Of a stretch of DNA of 19,896 nt, positions 1 to 8,327 are shown in pieces. Position 1 is the stretch's first letter; each line of letters opens with the position of its first letter. Source of the stretch: Faecimorpha sp963627615 (lineage in GTDB: Bacteria > Bacillota > Clostridia > Lachnospirales > Bianqueaceae). The notes under the pieces are model-generated. The model worked only from the letters and a program-made list of their open reading frames with translations, made no database searches and was not told where the DNA came from. Where the stretch lies: positions 1 to 19,896 of the forward strand of contig CAVGBV010000046.1 in the NCBI GenBank assembly GCA_963627615.1, given 5' to 3'. A program made the position numbers and the translations under genes.

Positions 1-200
1 CGGGACACCGCTTATCAGAGAGAGAGCTGACTGGTGCGAGGTTCTTAAAGCATGGGTTCCGGAAGGTCGCTTCGGCAGCGATGCGCCAGTCCTGGTGAAT
101 CGAGTAGTCAGGAACGGGGATGCCACGTTACGGCAGGCAGAGTATAATCATAAGGTGGTACCGCGGCTTTCGCCCTTATCAGGGGCGAAGGCCGTTTTTT
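1..200 (+). promoter_or_regulatory. T-box riboswitch leader, tRNA-Val responsive (5' end possibly cut)
   Basis: This is a T-box leader, an RNA that senses uncharged tRNA and controls the gene behind it by antitermination. The hallmark T-box sequence lies at 152-165 (AAGGTGGTACCGCG), and its UGGU bulge at 156-159 would pair with the tRNA acceptor end; the U fits the A discriminator of tRNA-Val. Upstream, 20-40 has the AGAGAG and GGTGCGAG signatures of Stem I. A GTC triplet at 66-68 in the context GGAAGGTCG is the likely valine specifier, less certain than the rest. The overlapping intrinsic terminator is listed separately. The gene immediately downstream is valS, which agrees with the specifier. 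The promoter and the 5' base of Stem I are probably outside the window. Confidence 0.9.
164..200 (+). terminator. T-box attenuator terminator hairpin
   Basis: The arms at 164-175 (CGGCTTTCGCCC) and 183-194 (GGGCGAAGGCCG) form a 12-bp stem with one G-U pair, a 7-base loop and a run of six T at 195-200. The 5' arm overlaps the end of the T-box sequence, so antiterminator and terminator are mutually exclusive. Uncharged tRNA-Val would favour read-through into valS. Confidence 0.9.
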
Positions 201-227
201 AATATCGAAAGGGAGGAAGAGTATCAG

Positions 228-2871
228 ATGATGAAGAGAGAGCTGGCGAGCAAATACGATCCGAAGGAGGTGGAGGACCGGCTGTATGCCAGATGGGAGA
301 AAAACGGATATTTCCATGCGGAGCCGGACCCCAGCAGAAAGCCGTTTACGATTGTCATGCCGCCTCCCAATATCACGGGACAGCTGCATATGGGACACGC
401 GTTAGACAATACGATGCAGGATATCCTGGTGCGCTATAAGAGAATGCAGGGCTATAACGCGCTGTGGCAGCCGGGTACAGATCATGCCAGCATTGCGACA
501 GAGGTCAAGATTATTGAGACTTTGAAGAAGCAGGGGATCCGTAAGGAGGATCTGGGCCGTGAGGGATTCCTGAAGAGAGCGTGGGAATGGAAAGAAGAGT
601 ACGGCGGCAGGATCATTTCTCAGCTGAAGAAGATGGGCTCCTCGGCGGATTGGCAGAGAGAGCGCTTTACGATGGACGAGGGATGCTCTGAAGCGGTCAA
701 GGATGTATTTGTACGCCTGTATCAGAAGAAGTTGATCTATAAGGGATCCCGTCTGATCAACTGGTGTCCGGTATGCCAGACTTCGATCAGTGACGCAGAG
801 GTAGAGCATGTGGACATGCAGGGACACTTCTGGCACATTCTGTATCCGGTATCCGGCATGGAAGGAACCTTCCTGGAGGTGGCGACGACCCGTCCGGAGA
901 CGATGCTGGGCGATACGGCGGTAGCAGTCAATCCAGAGGATGAGCGGTATAAGCATCTGATCGGCAAGATGGTTCATCTTCCGTTGACAGACCGTGAGAT
1001 CCCGATCATTGCGGATGAGCATGCGGATATGACTAAGGGAACGGGCGTGGTTAAGATCACGCCGGCTCATGACCCTAACGACTACGAGGTAGGAAAGCGT
1101 CATAATCTGCCGGAGATCAATATGCTGAACGACGACGGCACGATCGCAGCCATCGGCGGCAAGTACGCGGGAATGGACCGCTATGAGGCGCGCAAGGTGA
1201 TGGTGGAAGACCTGAAGGCGCTGGGACTTCTGGGCGAGGTAGAGACGATCACGCACAGCGTCGGCACGCATGACCGCTGCAAGACGGTCATTGAGCCGAT
1301 GATCAAGCCGCAGTGGTTCGTAGCCATGAAGGATCTGGCCAAGCCGGCGGTGGAAGCGGTACGCAGCGGACAGCTCAAGCTGATTCCGGAGCGGATGGAA
1401 AAGGTATATTATAACTGGCTGGACAATATCCGCGACTGGTGTATCTCCAGACAGCTCTGGTGGGGACACCGGATTCCGGCGTACTACTGCCAGGATTGCC
1501 AGGAGATTGTGGTAGCCAAGGAAGCGCCGACCGTTTGCCCCAAGTGCGGCGGTACGCATTTCAAGCAGGATGAGGATACGCTGGATACCTGGTTCTCTTC
1601 TGCTCTGTGGCCGTTTTCAACACTGGGATGGCCGGAAGAGACGGAGGACTATAAGTATTTTTATCCGACCGATGTTCTGGTAACAGGATATGATATCATC
1701 TTCTTCTGGGTCATCCGTATGGTATTCTCCGGTATTGAGCATACCGGCAAGCTTCCGTTCCATACCGTGCTGTTCCATGGCTTGGTGCGGGATTCGCAGG
1801 GACGTAAGATGAGCAAGTCTCTGGGCAATGGTATCGATCCTCTGGAGGTTATTGATCAGTACGGTGCGGATGCGCTGAGACTCACCCTGATCACAGGCAA
1901 TGCGCCGGGTAATGATATGCGTTTCTACTGGGAGCGTGTGGAAGCCAGCCGGAACTTCGCGAACAAGATCTGGAACGCCAGCCGGTTTGTGCTGATGAAT
2001 CAGAAGGAAGAGCTGCCGGAACAGATGGATCCGGAGAGCCTTACGGCGGCGGACCGCTGGATTTTGTCCAAGGTCAATACATTGGCCAAGGAGGCGACCG
2101 ATCTCTTGGATCGGTATGAGCTGGGAATCGCCGCGGATATGATTCAGAGCTTTATCTGGGAAGAGTTCTGCGACTGGTATATTGAGATGGTCAAGACCCG
2201 CCTGTATGCGGAGCTCTGTGAAGACCGCACAGCGGCGATGTGGACACTGACGACAGTATTGGCCAACGCGTTGAAGCTCCTGCATCCGTACATGCCGTTC
2301 CTGACGGAGGAGCTGTACTCCTATATCCGTCCGGAGGAGGAGACGATCATGCGGGCAGAATGGCCGGTATATCGCGAAGACTGGAATTTCCCGGCAGAGA
2401 CGGAAGAAGTAGATGCCATGAAGGAAGCGATCCGCGGTATCCGCAATGTGCGCACACAGATGAATGTATCGCCGAAGCAGAAGACAACCGTGATCTTCGT
2501 TTCCGATGATGAGCATACCAAGGACATCTTCACGGGCGGCGCGGCATTTTTGGCGCCTCTGGCATTTGCTTCCGAGGTGCGGGTGCAGANNNNNNNNNNA
2601 TGTAAGCGAGACCGCGGTATCGATTCCGCTGCATAAAGCGACCGCCTTTATTCCGTTGGAGCAGCTTGTGGACCTGGATAAGGAGAGAGCCCGTCTGGCT
2701 AAGGAGCGGGAGCGCCTGGATAAGGAGATCGATCGCTTGTCCAAGAAGCTGAACAATCCGGGATTTGTTTCCAAGGCTCCGGCTGCGGTAGTAGAAGAAG
2801 AGCGAAAGAAACAGGCAAGATATGAGGCGCAGCGCCAGCAGGTGGAAGAACAGCTTGCACGTCTTGGCTGA
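228..2871 (+). CDS. valS: Valine--tRNA ligase (ValRS), spanning a 10-N gap
   Basis: A class I aminoacyl-tRNA synthetase that charges tRNA-Val in the cytosol. From the ATG at 228, preceded by GGGAGGA at 211-217, the protein opens with the ValRS N-terminus (KYDPKEVEDRLY). The HIGH motif is HMGH at residues 54-57 and KMSKS lies at 527-531. The CP1 editing domain is between them. Cysteine pairs (NWCPVC; YYCQDC and CPKCGG) look like zinc-binding knuckles. After the gap, the typical ValRS C-terminal coiled coil runs to the stop at 2869-2871. The total length, about 880 residues, is normal. The reading frame changes across the Ns only because the gap is drawn as 10 bases; domain content is continuous, so I read one intact gene, not a frameshift. 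An upstream ATG at 120 in the same frame lies inside the T-box and is not the start. folC follows after 9 bases. Confidence 0.97.
2590..2599. other. Assembly gap (10 Ns) inside valS
   Basis: Ten undetermined bases interrupt valS between the anticodon-binding region and the C-terminal coiled coil. Joining the frame before (codon beginning at 2589) to the frame after (codon ending at 2601) needs a gap length divisible by three, so 10 is a placeholder. Related ValRS proteins have only a few residues here, suggesting a true gap of roughly 9-15 bases. Confidence 0.9.
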
Positions 2872-2880
2872 GGCAGGAAA

Positions 2881-4155
2881 ATGACATATCAGGAAGCGAT
2901 CGAATGGCTGGAGGGGGTCAGTCTGTACGGTAAAAAGGACGGACTGACCAACATGCGCCAGCTGATGGAAGAATTAGGCAATCCGGAGGAACACCTCCGG
3001 TTTGTCCATGTTGCGGGGACCAACGGGAAGGGAACGGTCTGCGCCCTGCTCAGCAGTATGCTGACAGAGAGCGGATACAGAGTCGGATTGTATACTTCGC
3101 CGCATCTGGTGCGTTATACAGAGCGCATCCGGATCGGACAGGCCGAGATTCCGGAGAAAATATTCGCGGCACTGGCGGATCAGGTGCGGGAGAAAGCGGA
3201 AAAGATGGAGCGGGAAGGAAAAATCCATCCCACGTTTTTTCAGCTGTTGACAGCAATTGCGTTTTTATACTTTGCCAGAGAAAAGGCGGACATTGTGGTG
3301 CTGGAGGTCGGAGTCGGCGGACGGCTGGACGCGACCAATATCATTCGGCAGCCGCTGGTTTCGGTGATTACGTCCATCAGCCTGGATCACACCAAGGTGC
3401 TTGGCAGTACAATTCCGGAAATCGCCGGAGAAAAGGCCGGAATCATCAAGCAGGGCTGTCCGGTGGTCGTCGGCCGCAATGTACCGGAGGCCATGCAAGT
3501 GTTTTATACGGTAGCCAAGGAAAAGGCAGCGCCCCTATATGAAGCGGATCCGTATCCGATTCACATTCTTCAAAATGACCTGGACGGAATCCGGGTGAAT
3601 ACAGAAGAAGGGGAGCTGAAGACAGCGTTGTGCGGTGAGTACCAGGTGGAAAATCTGAAGACGGCGTTGACTGCGGCCAGGATTTTGTCCATCCCGTGGA
3701 AGGATATCGCGGCAGGTGTGAACAAAGCGCATTGGCCAGGACGGATGCAGAGAATCCATTATACGGAGCATGCGGATCTTTTACTGGAAGGCGCGCACAA
3801 TCCGCAGGGGGCGGAAGCGCTGGGACACTGGTGCCGGGAAAAATTGGCGGGAATGGATGTAACGCTCATTTTCAGCGCTTTGCAGAAAAAGGATGTGGCA
3901 TCCATTGTGCGGGGACTTCTCATCGGGATAGACCCGAAACGCATGATTTTCGCGAGAATGCAGGAAGCGGCAGGGCTTCAGGAGGCCGATTTCTTGAGAA
4001 TCGTGCCGGAGGCCGGGACCGCGCCCAATGTGAGAGAAGCTCTGGCGCAGGCGTATCGTCAGACGGCTCCCGACGGCCTTGTGATCTGTGCGGGCTCGCT
4101 GTATCTTGTGGGCGAGGTGCTGGCAGAGATAGAAAGGGAAGAAAAGAATGTTTGA
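2881..4155 (+). CDS. folC: Bifunctional folylpolyglutamate synthase / dihydrofolate synthase
   Basis: An ATP-dependent Mur-ligase-family enzyme that adds glutamate to dihydropteroate and extends the polyglutamate tail of folates, in the cytosol. The P-loop is HVAGTNGKGT at residues 43-52, followed by the substrate loop YTSPHL at 71-76. The EVGVGGRLDATN motif is near 142-153, then a DHTKVLGSTIPEIAGEKAGI block and a C-terminal LLEGAHNP motif. The 424 residues match the family. The start at 2881 has GGCAGGA just upstream and lies 9 bases after valS. The 3' end overlaps the next small gene by 8 bases, so the genes are translated as one operon under the T-box. The valS-folC order is common in Firmicutes. 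Confidence 0.96.
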   Translation: MTYQEAIEWLEGVSLYGKKDGLTNMRQLMEELGNPEEHLRFVHVAGTNGKGTVCALLSSMLTESGYRVGLYTSPHLVRYTERIRIGQAEIPEKIFAALADQVREKAEKMEREGKIHPTFFQLLTAIAFLYFAREKADIVVLEVGVGGRLDATNIIRQPLVSVITSISLDHTKVLGSTIPEIAGEKAGIIKQGCPVVVGRNVPEAMQVFYTVAKEKAAPLYEADPYPIHILQNDLDGIRVNTEEGELKTALCGEYQVENLKTALTAARILSIPWKDIAAGVNKAHWPGRMQRIHYTEHADLLLEGAHNPQGAEALGHWCREKLAGMDVTLIFSALQKKDVASIVRGLLIGIDPKRMIFARMQEAAGLQEADFLRIVPEAGTAPNVREALAQAYRQTAPDGLVICAGSLYLVGEVLAEIEREEKNV

Positions 4156-4330
4156 TTTTGAGGAAGAGCTTAAAAAGTTTGAGCCGAGTACCGATGTGAA
4201 TCTGACGGCAGTGGAACTGAGCGGCGAGGAAGCGGCGGATATGCAGACCCTTCTACGGATGATCGTGCAGGATGCGGAACGGCCGGCGCGGAATCAGTTC
4301 GATCAGCTGGGGCTGGAGGATGTGCGATGA
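4148..4330 (+). CDS. Small acidic protein of unknown function (60 aa)
   Basis: I do not recognise a characterised family. The 60-residue protein starts FDFEEELKKFEPS and is rich in Glu and Asp, with no cysteine, signal peptide or membrane segment; it is probably a short helical cytosolic protein. It is very likely real. Its ATG sits inside the last codons of folC (8-base overlap), preceded by AGAAAGGGAAGAAAAG as a ribosome binding site. Its TGA overlaps the ATG of the next gene in an ATGA arrangement. Such tight coupling on both sides suggests equimolar synthesis with the TPR protein, and perhaps a direct partnership, but that is inference. Confidence 0.75.
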   Translation: MFDFEEELKKFEPSTDVNLTAVELSGEEAADMQTLLRMIVQDAERPARNQFDQLGLEDVR

Positions 4331-5493
4331 AGTGCCCGATATGCGGCAGAGAATCGCTGGAGAGGACCTGTTCCGGCTGCGGCCGGAGCCTGGAGGCGGC
4401 TTATGCCCTCGCCAAGGTATCCGGACGATTCTATAATGAAGGACTAAGCTATGCGAAAGAGCATAGTCTGGAACATGCCCGGATAGCCCTGAAAAAGGCG
4501 ATTGTGTATAATCCCGGCAACATTCAGGCACGCAATCTTTTAGGACTGGTCTATATGGAAACCGGAGAAGCAGGGCTGGCTGTGAGGGAATGGATGCAGA
4601 GCACAGCCCGGGAGCCGGAGGGCGCGATCAATCCGGCAGTGGATTATCTGAAGAGAATCTCCAAGAATTTCGGACGGGCCGCGCAGATCAAAGAAGCGGT
4701 CCGGCTGTATAATCAGGCATTGGAACTTCTGAAAAAAGGACAGATGGATACAGCGCTGCTGCATTTGAAAAAGGCGGTGGCGCAGAGCGAGCGTTATGTG
4801 CGGGCCAGAAACCTGCTGGCGCTGTGTTATATGGAGCAGAGGCAGTTTCCACGCGCGGCGCAGCTCCTGCGGGAGTCAGAGCAGCTGGACCGGGAGGATC
4901 CGATGCTTCCGTATCTGCGGCAACTCTACCGGACTTCCAAGGAAGAGTGGGAGAGCAGCCGGGAAGGCAGAGAGGCGGAAGAGGAAGAGAGAGGGCGGCA
5001 GGAAGAGCCCGAAGAGATTCCGGCAGAAGGAAAGCCGCTGATCTCCGGCAACAGTCCTAAACGCTCGGTGCGGACGCTCCTGCGGCAGAATGCTTCGGTT
5101 ACACAGTTCTTGCTCTTTGTGCTGGGAATGGCGGTTGGTCTGATGTTCATGGGATTTTTGATCATGCCGGCACAGATGAGCGTGCTGCAGCGGGAGCGAA
5201 GCGATCTGGCGGCGCAGGTGGCCTCCCTGACGGCGGCGCAGAATTCAGAAGATGGCAGTCTGATCGATCTGCAAAAGCAGCTGGCATCACTGGGAGAAAA
5301 CTATGGAGCGCTGCAGAGTGAGTATACGGCGTATCAGAACAATCTCTCGGCACTGCTCCGAGCAGTGGAGTACTATCACCAGCAGGACATGGACGGAATC
5401 CGGAATGAGCTTAGCAAGGTGCGTTCGGAGAAGCTGTCCAATGATCAGCAGCTCGTATATGACTGGTTGGAAAGCTATGTAAGTGAAGGATAA
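4327..5493 (+). CDS. Zinc-ribbon, TPR and coiled-coil membrane protein
   Basis: Function unknown; architecture clear. Residues 3-18 form a zinc ribbon (CPIC and CSGC). About 35-200 are TPR-like helical repeats (for example ARIALKKAIVYNPGNIQARNLLGLVYMETG, in two main groups near 45-95 and 125-185), usually protein-binding. Residues 205-235 are a highly charged Glu/Arg linker. One hydrophobic segment at about 260-280 should span the membrane. After it comes a coiled coil at about 283-345 and a short helical tail. With no signal peptide, the zinc ribbon and TPRs are expected in the cytosol and the coiled coil outside. The ATG overlaps the previous stop. It is the last gene of the T-box operon. 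A scaffold tied to envelope or cell division is possible but not shown. Confidence 0.88.
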   Translation: MKCPICGRESLERTCSGCGRSLEAAYALAKVSGRFYNEGLSYAKEHSLEHARIALKKAIVYNPGNIQARNLLGLVYMETGEAGLAVREWMQSTAREPEGAINPAVDYLKRISKNFGRAAQIKEAVRLYNQALELLKKGQMDTALLHLKKAVAQSERYVRARNLLALCYMEQRQFPRAAQLLRESEQLDREDPMLPYLRQLYRTSKEEWESSREGREAEEEERGRQEEPEEIPAEGKPLISGNSPKRSVRTLLRQNASVTQFLLFVLGMAVGLMFMGFLIMPAQMSVLQRERSDLAAQVASLTAAQNSEDGSLIDLQKQLASLGENYGALQSEYTAYQNNLSALLRAVEYYHQQDMDGIRNELSKVRSEKLSNDQQLVYDWLESYVSEG

Positions 5494-5503
5494 CATACAA
5501 AAA

Positions 5504-5544
5504 ATGCCCTAAGTGACCTCGATAACCGAGATTGCTTAGGGCAT
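5504..5544. terminator. Hairpin terminator between convergent operons
   Basis: ATGCCCTAAG at 5504-5513 pairs perfectly with CTTAGGGCAT at 5535-5544, and an inner CTCG/CGAG stem (5518-5521 with 5527-5530) extends it. On the minus strand the stem is followed by a T run (complement of A at 5499-5504), so it is a good terminator for the HAD-thioesterase gene. On the plus strand the tail ATAATATTTGTTATTTT is weaker but may stop the valS operon. Confidence 0.85.
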
Positions 5545-5554
5545 ATAATATTTG

Positions 5555-6682
5555 TTATTTTCTCATCTGTTTGCAGAAAAGCTCGTAGATATCCGGATGT
5601 GTTTTTTTCAAGGAAACAGGCATTCCGGTGGAACGCTCTACAAAGCAGTGCGAACTCTCACCGGTGGCGCAAAGCGCTCCGGTAGCTTCGTCTGAGACTT
5701 CATAGGAGACACGCAGCCTTGTCCCGGTAAATTCGGTCAGGCGCAGACGGACCAGTACGGTGTCATGAAAATGCACCGGCGAGTGGTAGCTGCAGTGGAC
5801 CTCCAGTACAGGACTTCCGATCCCGGCCTTTTCCATCGCGTCATAGCCGTAGCCCAGGTGATCCATCCAGGCGACGCGGGCTTCCTCAAACCACTGGATA
5901 TAGTTGGCGTGGTAGATAATGCCCATCTGGTCGGTTTCATGATACTGCGCCATGCGGCGGTAAGAAAACCGCAGATCCGGCAGAGCTTCCAGATACGCCG
6001 CGAGGTCGGACAGGCTTCCCTGCGGATAAGAAGAATAGTCCGTATTATGACGGTTCAGGAGATGTTCGGTCACCAGGTAGACAGACATTCCCAGACGCTC
6101 AGTGCACATATCCTCATCCACGTCATTGCCGATCATAATGCATTCCTCCGGGGCGGAGCCCAGAACCTGCAGAACCTCACGGTAGTAACCTTCTGATGGC
6201 TTGCCGTAGTGGCTGTTTTCATAGGTCGTGATCAGATCAAAATCCGTTGGTGCAAGACCCGCCCAGGCGATACGCAGCTCGGTCGCGATCCTTGGAAATA
6301 CCGGACTTGTCGCGAGTCCGATCTTATAGCCCTTCCGCCGCAGAGAAGCGATCATCTTGCGGGATAGCTTATTGGGCGAGGTGATTTCACGAATCGTATC
6401 GAATTCATTGGCATAAAAATGATCCAGAAGAGGTTTCAACCCTTTGGCGTCCGGCAGTCCGGAGTCGAAAAACACTTTCCAGAAGCATTCCTCATTGGTC
6501 ATAGAACCGTCGTTTTTCAGCATCGCGCCGGTTCCGGCCCAGATGGCCTGAATGATCTGCTTGGGATCGTAGCCATGAGAAGCGACCAGGGCTCCCAGCT
6601 TTTTGAAATACGTCTCGATAAAAAGATCCTGATCCATCCGGGCCAGTGTCCCGTCCAGATCAAATAAAATGGTGTTGATCAT
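5555..6682 (-). CDS. HAD-family phosphatase fused to hot-dog acyl-CoA thioesterase (4HBT/YbgC-like)
   Basis: Two enzymes in one 375-residue chain. Residues 1 to about 232 are a HAD hydrolase: motif I DLDGT (D8, D10), motif II ATS (T125/S126), motif III lysine K161 and motif IV GNDVDED (185-191), the layout of phosphoglycolate phosphatase-like enzymes. Residues about 238-375 are a hot-dog thioesterase of the 4-hydroxybenzoyl-CoA/YbgC/FadM group, with ETDQMG (249-254, likely catalytic D251) and YHANY (257-261). Both sets of catalytic residues are present, so both halves are probably active; natural substrates cannot be read from sequence. The ATG overlaps the pncB stop (ATGA), so the two are translationally coupled. 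The joint is short, with no stop or new ribosome site between the domains, so it is a true fusion. Confidence 0.9.
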   Translation of the reverse strand: MINTILFDLDGTLARMDQDLFIETYFKKLGALVASHGYDPKQIIQAIWAGTGAMLKNDGSMTNEECFWKVFFDSGLPDAKGLKPLLDHFYANEFDTIREITSPNKLSRKMIASLRRKGYKIGLATSPVFPRIATELRIAWAGLAPTDFDLITTYENSHYGKPSEGYYREVLQVLGSAPEECIMIGNDVDEDMCTERLGMSVYLVTEHLLNRHNTDYSSYPQGSLSDLAAYLEALPDLRFSYRRMAQYHETDQMGIIYHANYIQWFEEARVAWMDHLGYGYDAMEKAGIGSPVLEVHCSYHSPVHFHDTVLVRLRLTEFTGTRLRVSYEVSDEATGALCATGESSHCFVERSTGMPVSLKKTHPDIYELFCKQMRK

Positions 6683-8142
6683 AATCCTGCCTTTCCATAT
6701 TGATGCATCATAGCTTGTTTCATATCCCAGAGCGGCTGCGACAGGTCAACGGGAATGGTCTGCGCGTTGACGAGACGGCGTGACTCACGGTATAGCGTAT
6801 TTTGCTCCTGCAGGCAGTAGTCTCTCAGTTCGGTAACGGAGGGACTGGTATAGACACAGATTCCGTCGCGGAAGATGGGAACGAGCATGCTGCGCAGACG
6901 GTAGGTACCGCCGCGGAAAGTCATGCGTTTCCAGGTATCCACCGGGTGGAAAATGGTGAGGTCCAGCGATTCATCATAGTGTTCTTCTTCCAGCGCGATT
7001 AGGTCAGCCTTTAGGTAGCCGGAGGCCTTATCATAGATGCGCAGGATTTTTTTGACGCCGGGATTGGTGATCTTGCCCGGATTGTTGGAGAGCTTGATTT
7101 TGGGCTGCATCTGACCATCTTTGTTCATCTCGGCAGACATTTTGTAGACGCCGCCAAAGGAGGGATTGTCCTGGGCGGTGATCAGCTTGGTGCCGACGCC
7201 CCACAGGGAGATCTGAGCCCCCTGCAGCTTCAGGTCACGGATCAGATACTCATCCAGATCGCTGGAGGCACTGATGATGGCATCGGGGAAACCTGCGTCA
7301 TCCAGCATGCGGCGGGCCTCAATCGAGAGGTAAGCCAGATCTCCGCTGTCCAGACGGATTCCGTACATTTTGGAGTGGATTCCGCGGTCCCGCATCTCCT
7401 GAAAGACTCGGATGGCATTGGGAACACCGCAGCGCAGAGTATCATAGGTATCGACCAGAAGGATGCACATATCCGGGAACAGATCAGCATATGCGCGAAA
7501 CGCTTCCAGTTCGGAGTCAAAGCTCATGACCCAGCTATGGGAATGGGTTCCCTTGGGAGCGACGTCAAAGAGCTTTGCGGTCAGTACATTTGAGGTGCCG
7601 ACGCACCCGCCGATGACAGCGGCGCGCGCACCCAGTGTTCCGGCATCCGGCCCCTGCGCCCGGCGCAGGCCAAATTCCATAACGGAATCACCCTTAGCGG
7701 CATAGACGACACGGGCCGCTTTGGTGGCGATCAGGCTCTGATGGTTGATCAGCGTCAGAAGCGTCGTTTCGATGAGCTGCGCCTCAATGATCGGGGCATT
7801 GACCCGGATGAGAGGCTCGCCCGGGAAAATGATGCTGCCCTCAGGGATCGCGTCGATATTTCCGGTGAATCGGAAGGTTTCCAGATACTGCAGAAAATCT
7901 TCTTCAAAAAGATGCAGAGAACGAAGATATTCGATGTCTTCACGGCTGAAGGAAAGGTGACGGATATAATCTATGGCCTGTTCCAGTCCGGCAGCAATGG
8001 CAAAGGCCGCGTGAAATGGGTTTTCCCGGTAAAACAGATCAAACACGACACGCTGTGCCGTCTTATGGTACTTGTAGTAGCCTTGCATCATGGTGAGCTG
8101 GTACAGATCGGTCATAAGGGTCAGATTCTGGTATATATCCAA
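6679..8142 (-). CDS. pncB: Nicotinate phosphoribosyltransferase
   Basis: Joins nicotinate to PRPP to form nicotinate mononucleotide, the Preiss-Handler entry to NAD, in the cytosol. The N-terminus (NLTLMTDLYQLTMMQGYY), EFGLRRAQGPDAG (156-168), GTHSHSW (198-204, with the His region that is phosphorylated in this family), RLDSGDLAY (263-271) and LWGVGTKL mark the family; 487 residues is normal for the clostridial type. The start is a TTG at 8142-8140: AAGGAGG (complement of 8151-8157) lies 8 bases upstream, and the next ATG, at residue 10, would cut the conserved N-terminus. It is first in a two-gene operon with the HAD-thioesterase fusion, from the promoter at 8176-8204. Confidence 0.96.
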   Translation of the reverse strand: MDIYQNLTLMTDLYQLTMMQGYYKYHKTAQRVVFDLFYRENPFHAAFAIAAGLEQAIDYIRHLSFSREDIEYLRSLHLFEEDFLQYLETFRFTGNIDAIPEGSIIFPGEPLIRVNAPIIEAQLIETTLLTLINHQSLIATKAARVVYAAKGDSVMEFGLRRAQGPDAGTLGARAAVIGGCVGTSNVLTAKLFDVAPKGTHSHSWVMSFDSELEAFRAYADLFPDMCILLVDTYDTLRCGVPNAIRVFQEMRDRGIHSKMYGIRLDSGDLAYLSIEARRMLDDAGFPDAIISASSDLDEYLIRDLKLQGAQISLWGVGTKLITAQDNPSFGGVYKMSAEMNKDGQMQPKIKLSNNPGKITNPGVKKILRIYDKASGYLKADLIALEEEHYDESLDLTIFHPVDTWKRMTFRGGTYRLRSMLVPIFRDGICVYTSPSVTELRDYCLQEQNTLYRESRRLVNAQTIPVDLSQPLWDMKQAMMHQYGKAGL

Positions 8143-8175
8143 CGCTGGGGCCTCCTTAGTGTGTATAATGAGGTT

Positions 8176-8204
8176 ATTGTAGCACGAAAGGACGAGGGAT
8201 GCAA
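8176..8204 (-). promoter_or_regulatory. Promoter of pncB
   Basis: Read on the minus strand: -35 TTGCAT (8204-8199), a 17-base spacer, and -10 TACAAT (8181-8176) preceded by TGC, an extended -10. The TTG start of pncB is about 35 bases downstream. It diverges from the dapA promoter, the two -35 boxes being only 21 bases apart. Confidence 0.8.
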
Positions 8205-8225
8205 GGAAATCTCCGAAATCTGCGC

Positions 8226-8254
8226 TTGATTTTTCCGGGGGGCTATAGTATGAT
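8226..8254 (+). promoter_or_regulatory. Promoter of dapA-dapB with short leader
   Basis: -35 TTGATT (8226-8231), 17-base spacer, -10 TATGAT (8249-8254). The leader of about 65 bases before dapA contains two small inverted repeats (GGGTT/AACCC near 8266-8280, CCCG/CGGG near 8283-8297). It is too short for a lysine riboswitch, and no T-box motif or terminator is visible in it. Confidence 0.7.
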
Positions 8255-8327
8255 TAATATAATTGGGGTTGGTATAACCCTGCCCGGCAGAGTCGGGAAA
8301 TCAGAAATCAGAAAGGGGTTTATAGTT

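Noticed and set aside
143..148. TATAAT that looks like a -10 box just before valS
   Set aside because: It lies within the T-box leader between Stem III and the antiterminator, and no -35 is placed correctly upstream.
402..1559. Long minus-strand reading frame (385 aa) opposite valS
   Set aside because: It is the mirror of a well-supported valS; the protein is rich in His, Arg and Leu with no family features. The same applies to 1617-2774.
2506..2871. A separate small gene after the N gap
   Set aside because: The part after the gap is the ValRS C-terminal coiled coil; the part before the gap in this frame is noise.
8164..8169. Plus-strand TATAAT upstream of dapA
   Set aside because: The bases 17 upstream (AACGCT) do not resemble a -35, and the position lies in the pncB leader; the 8226-8254 pair is much better.
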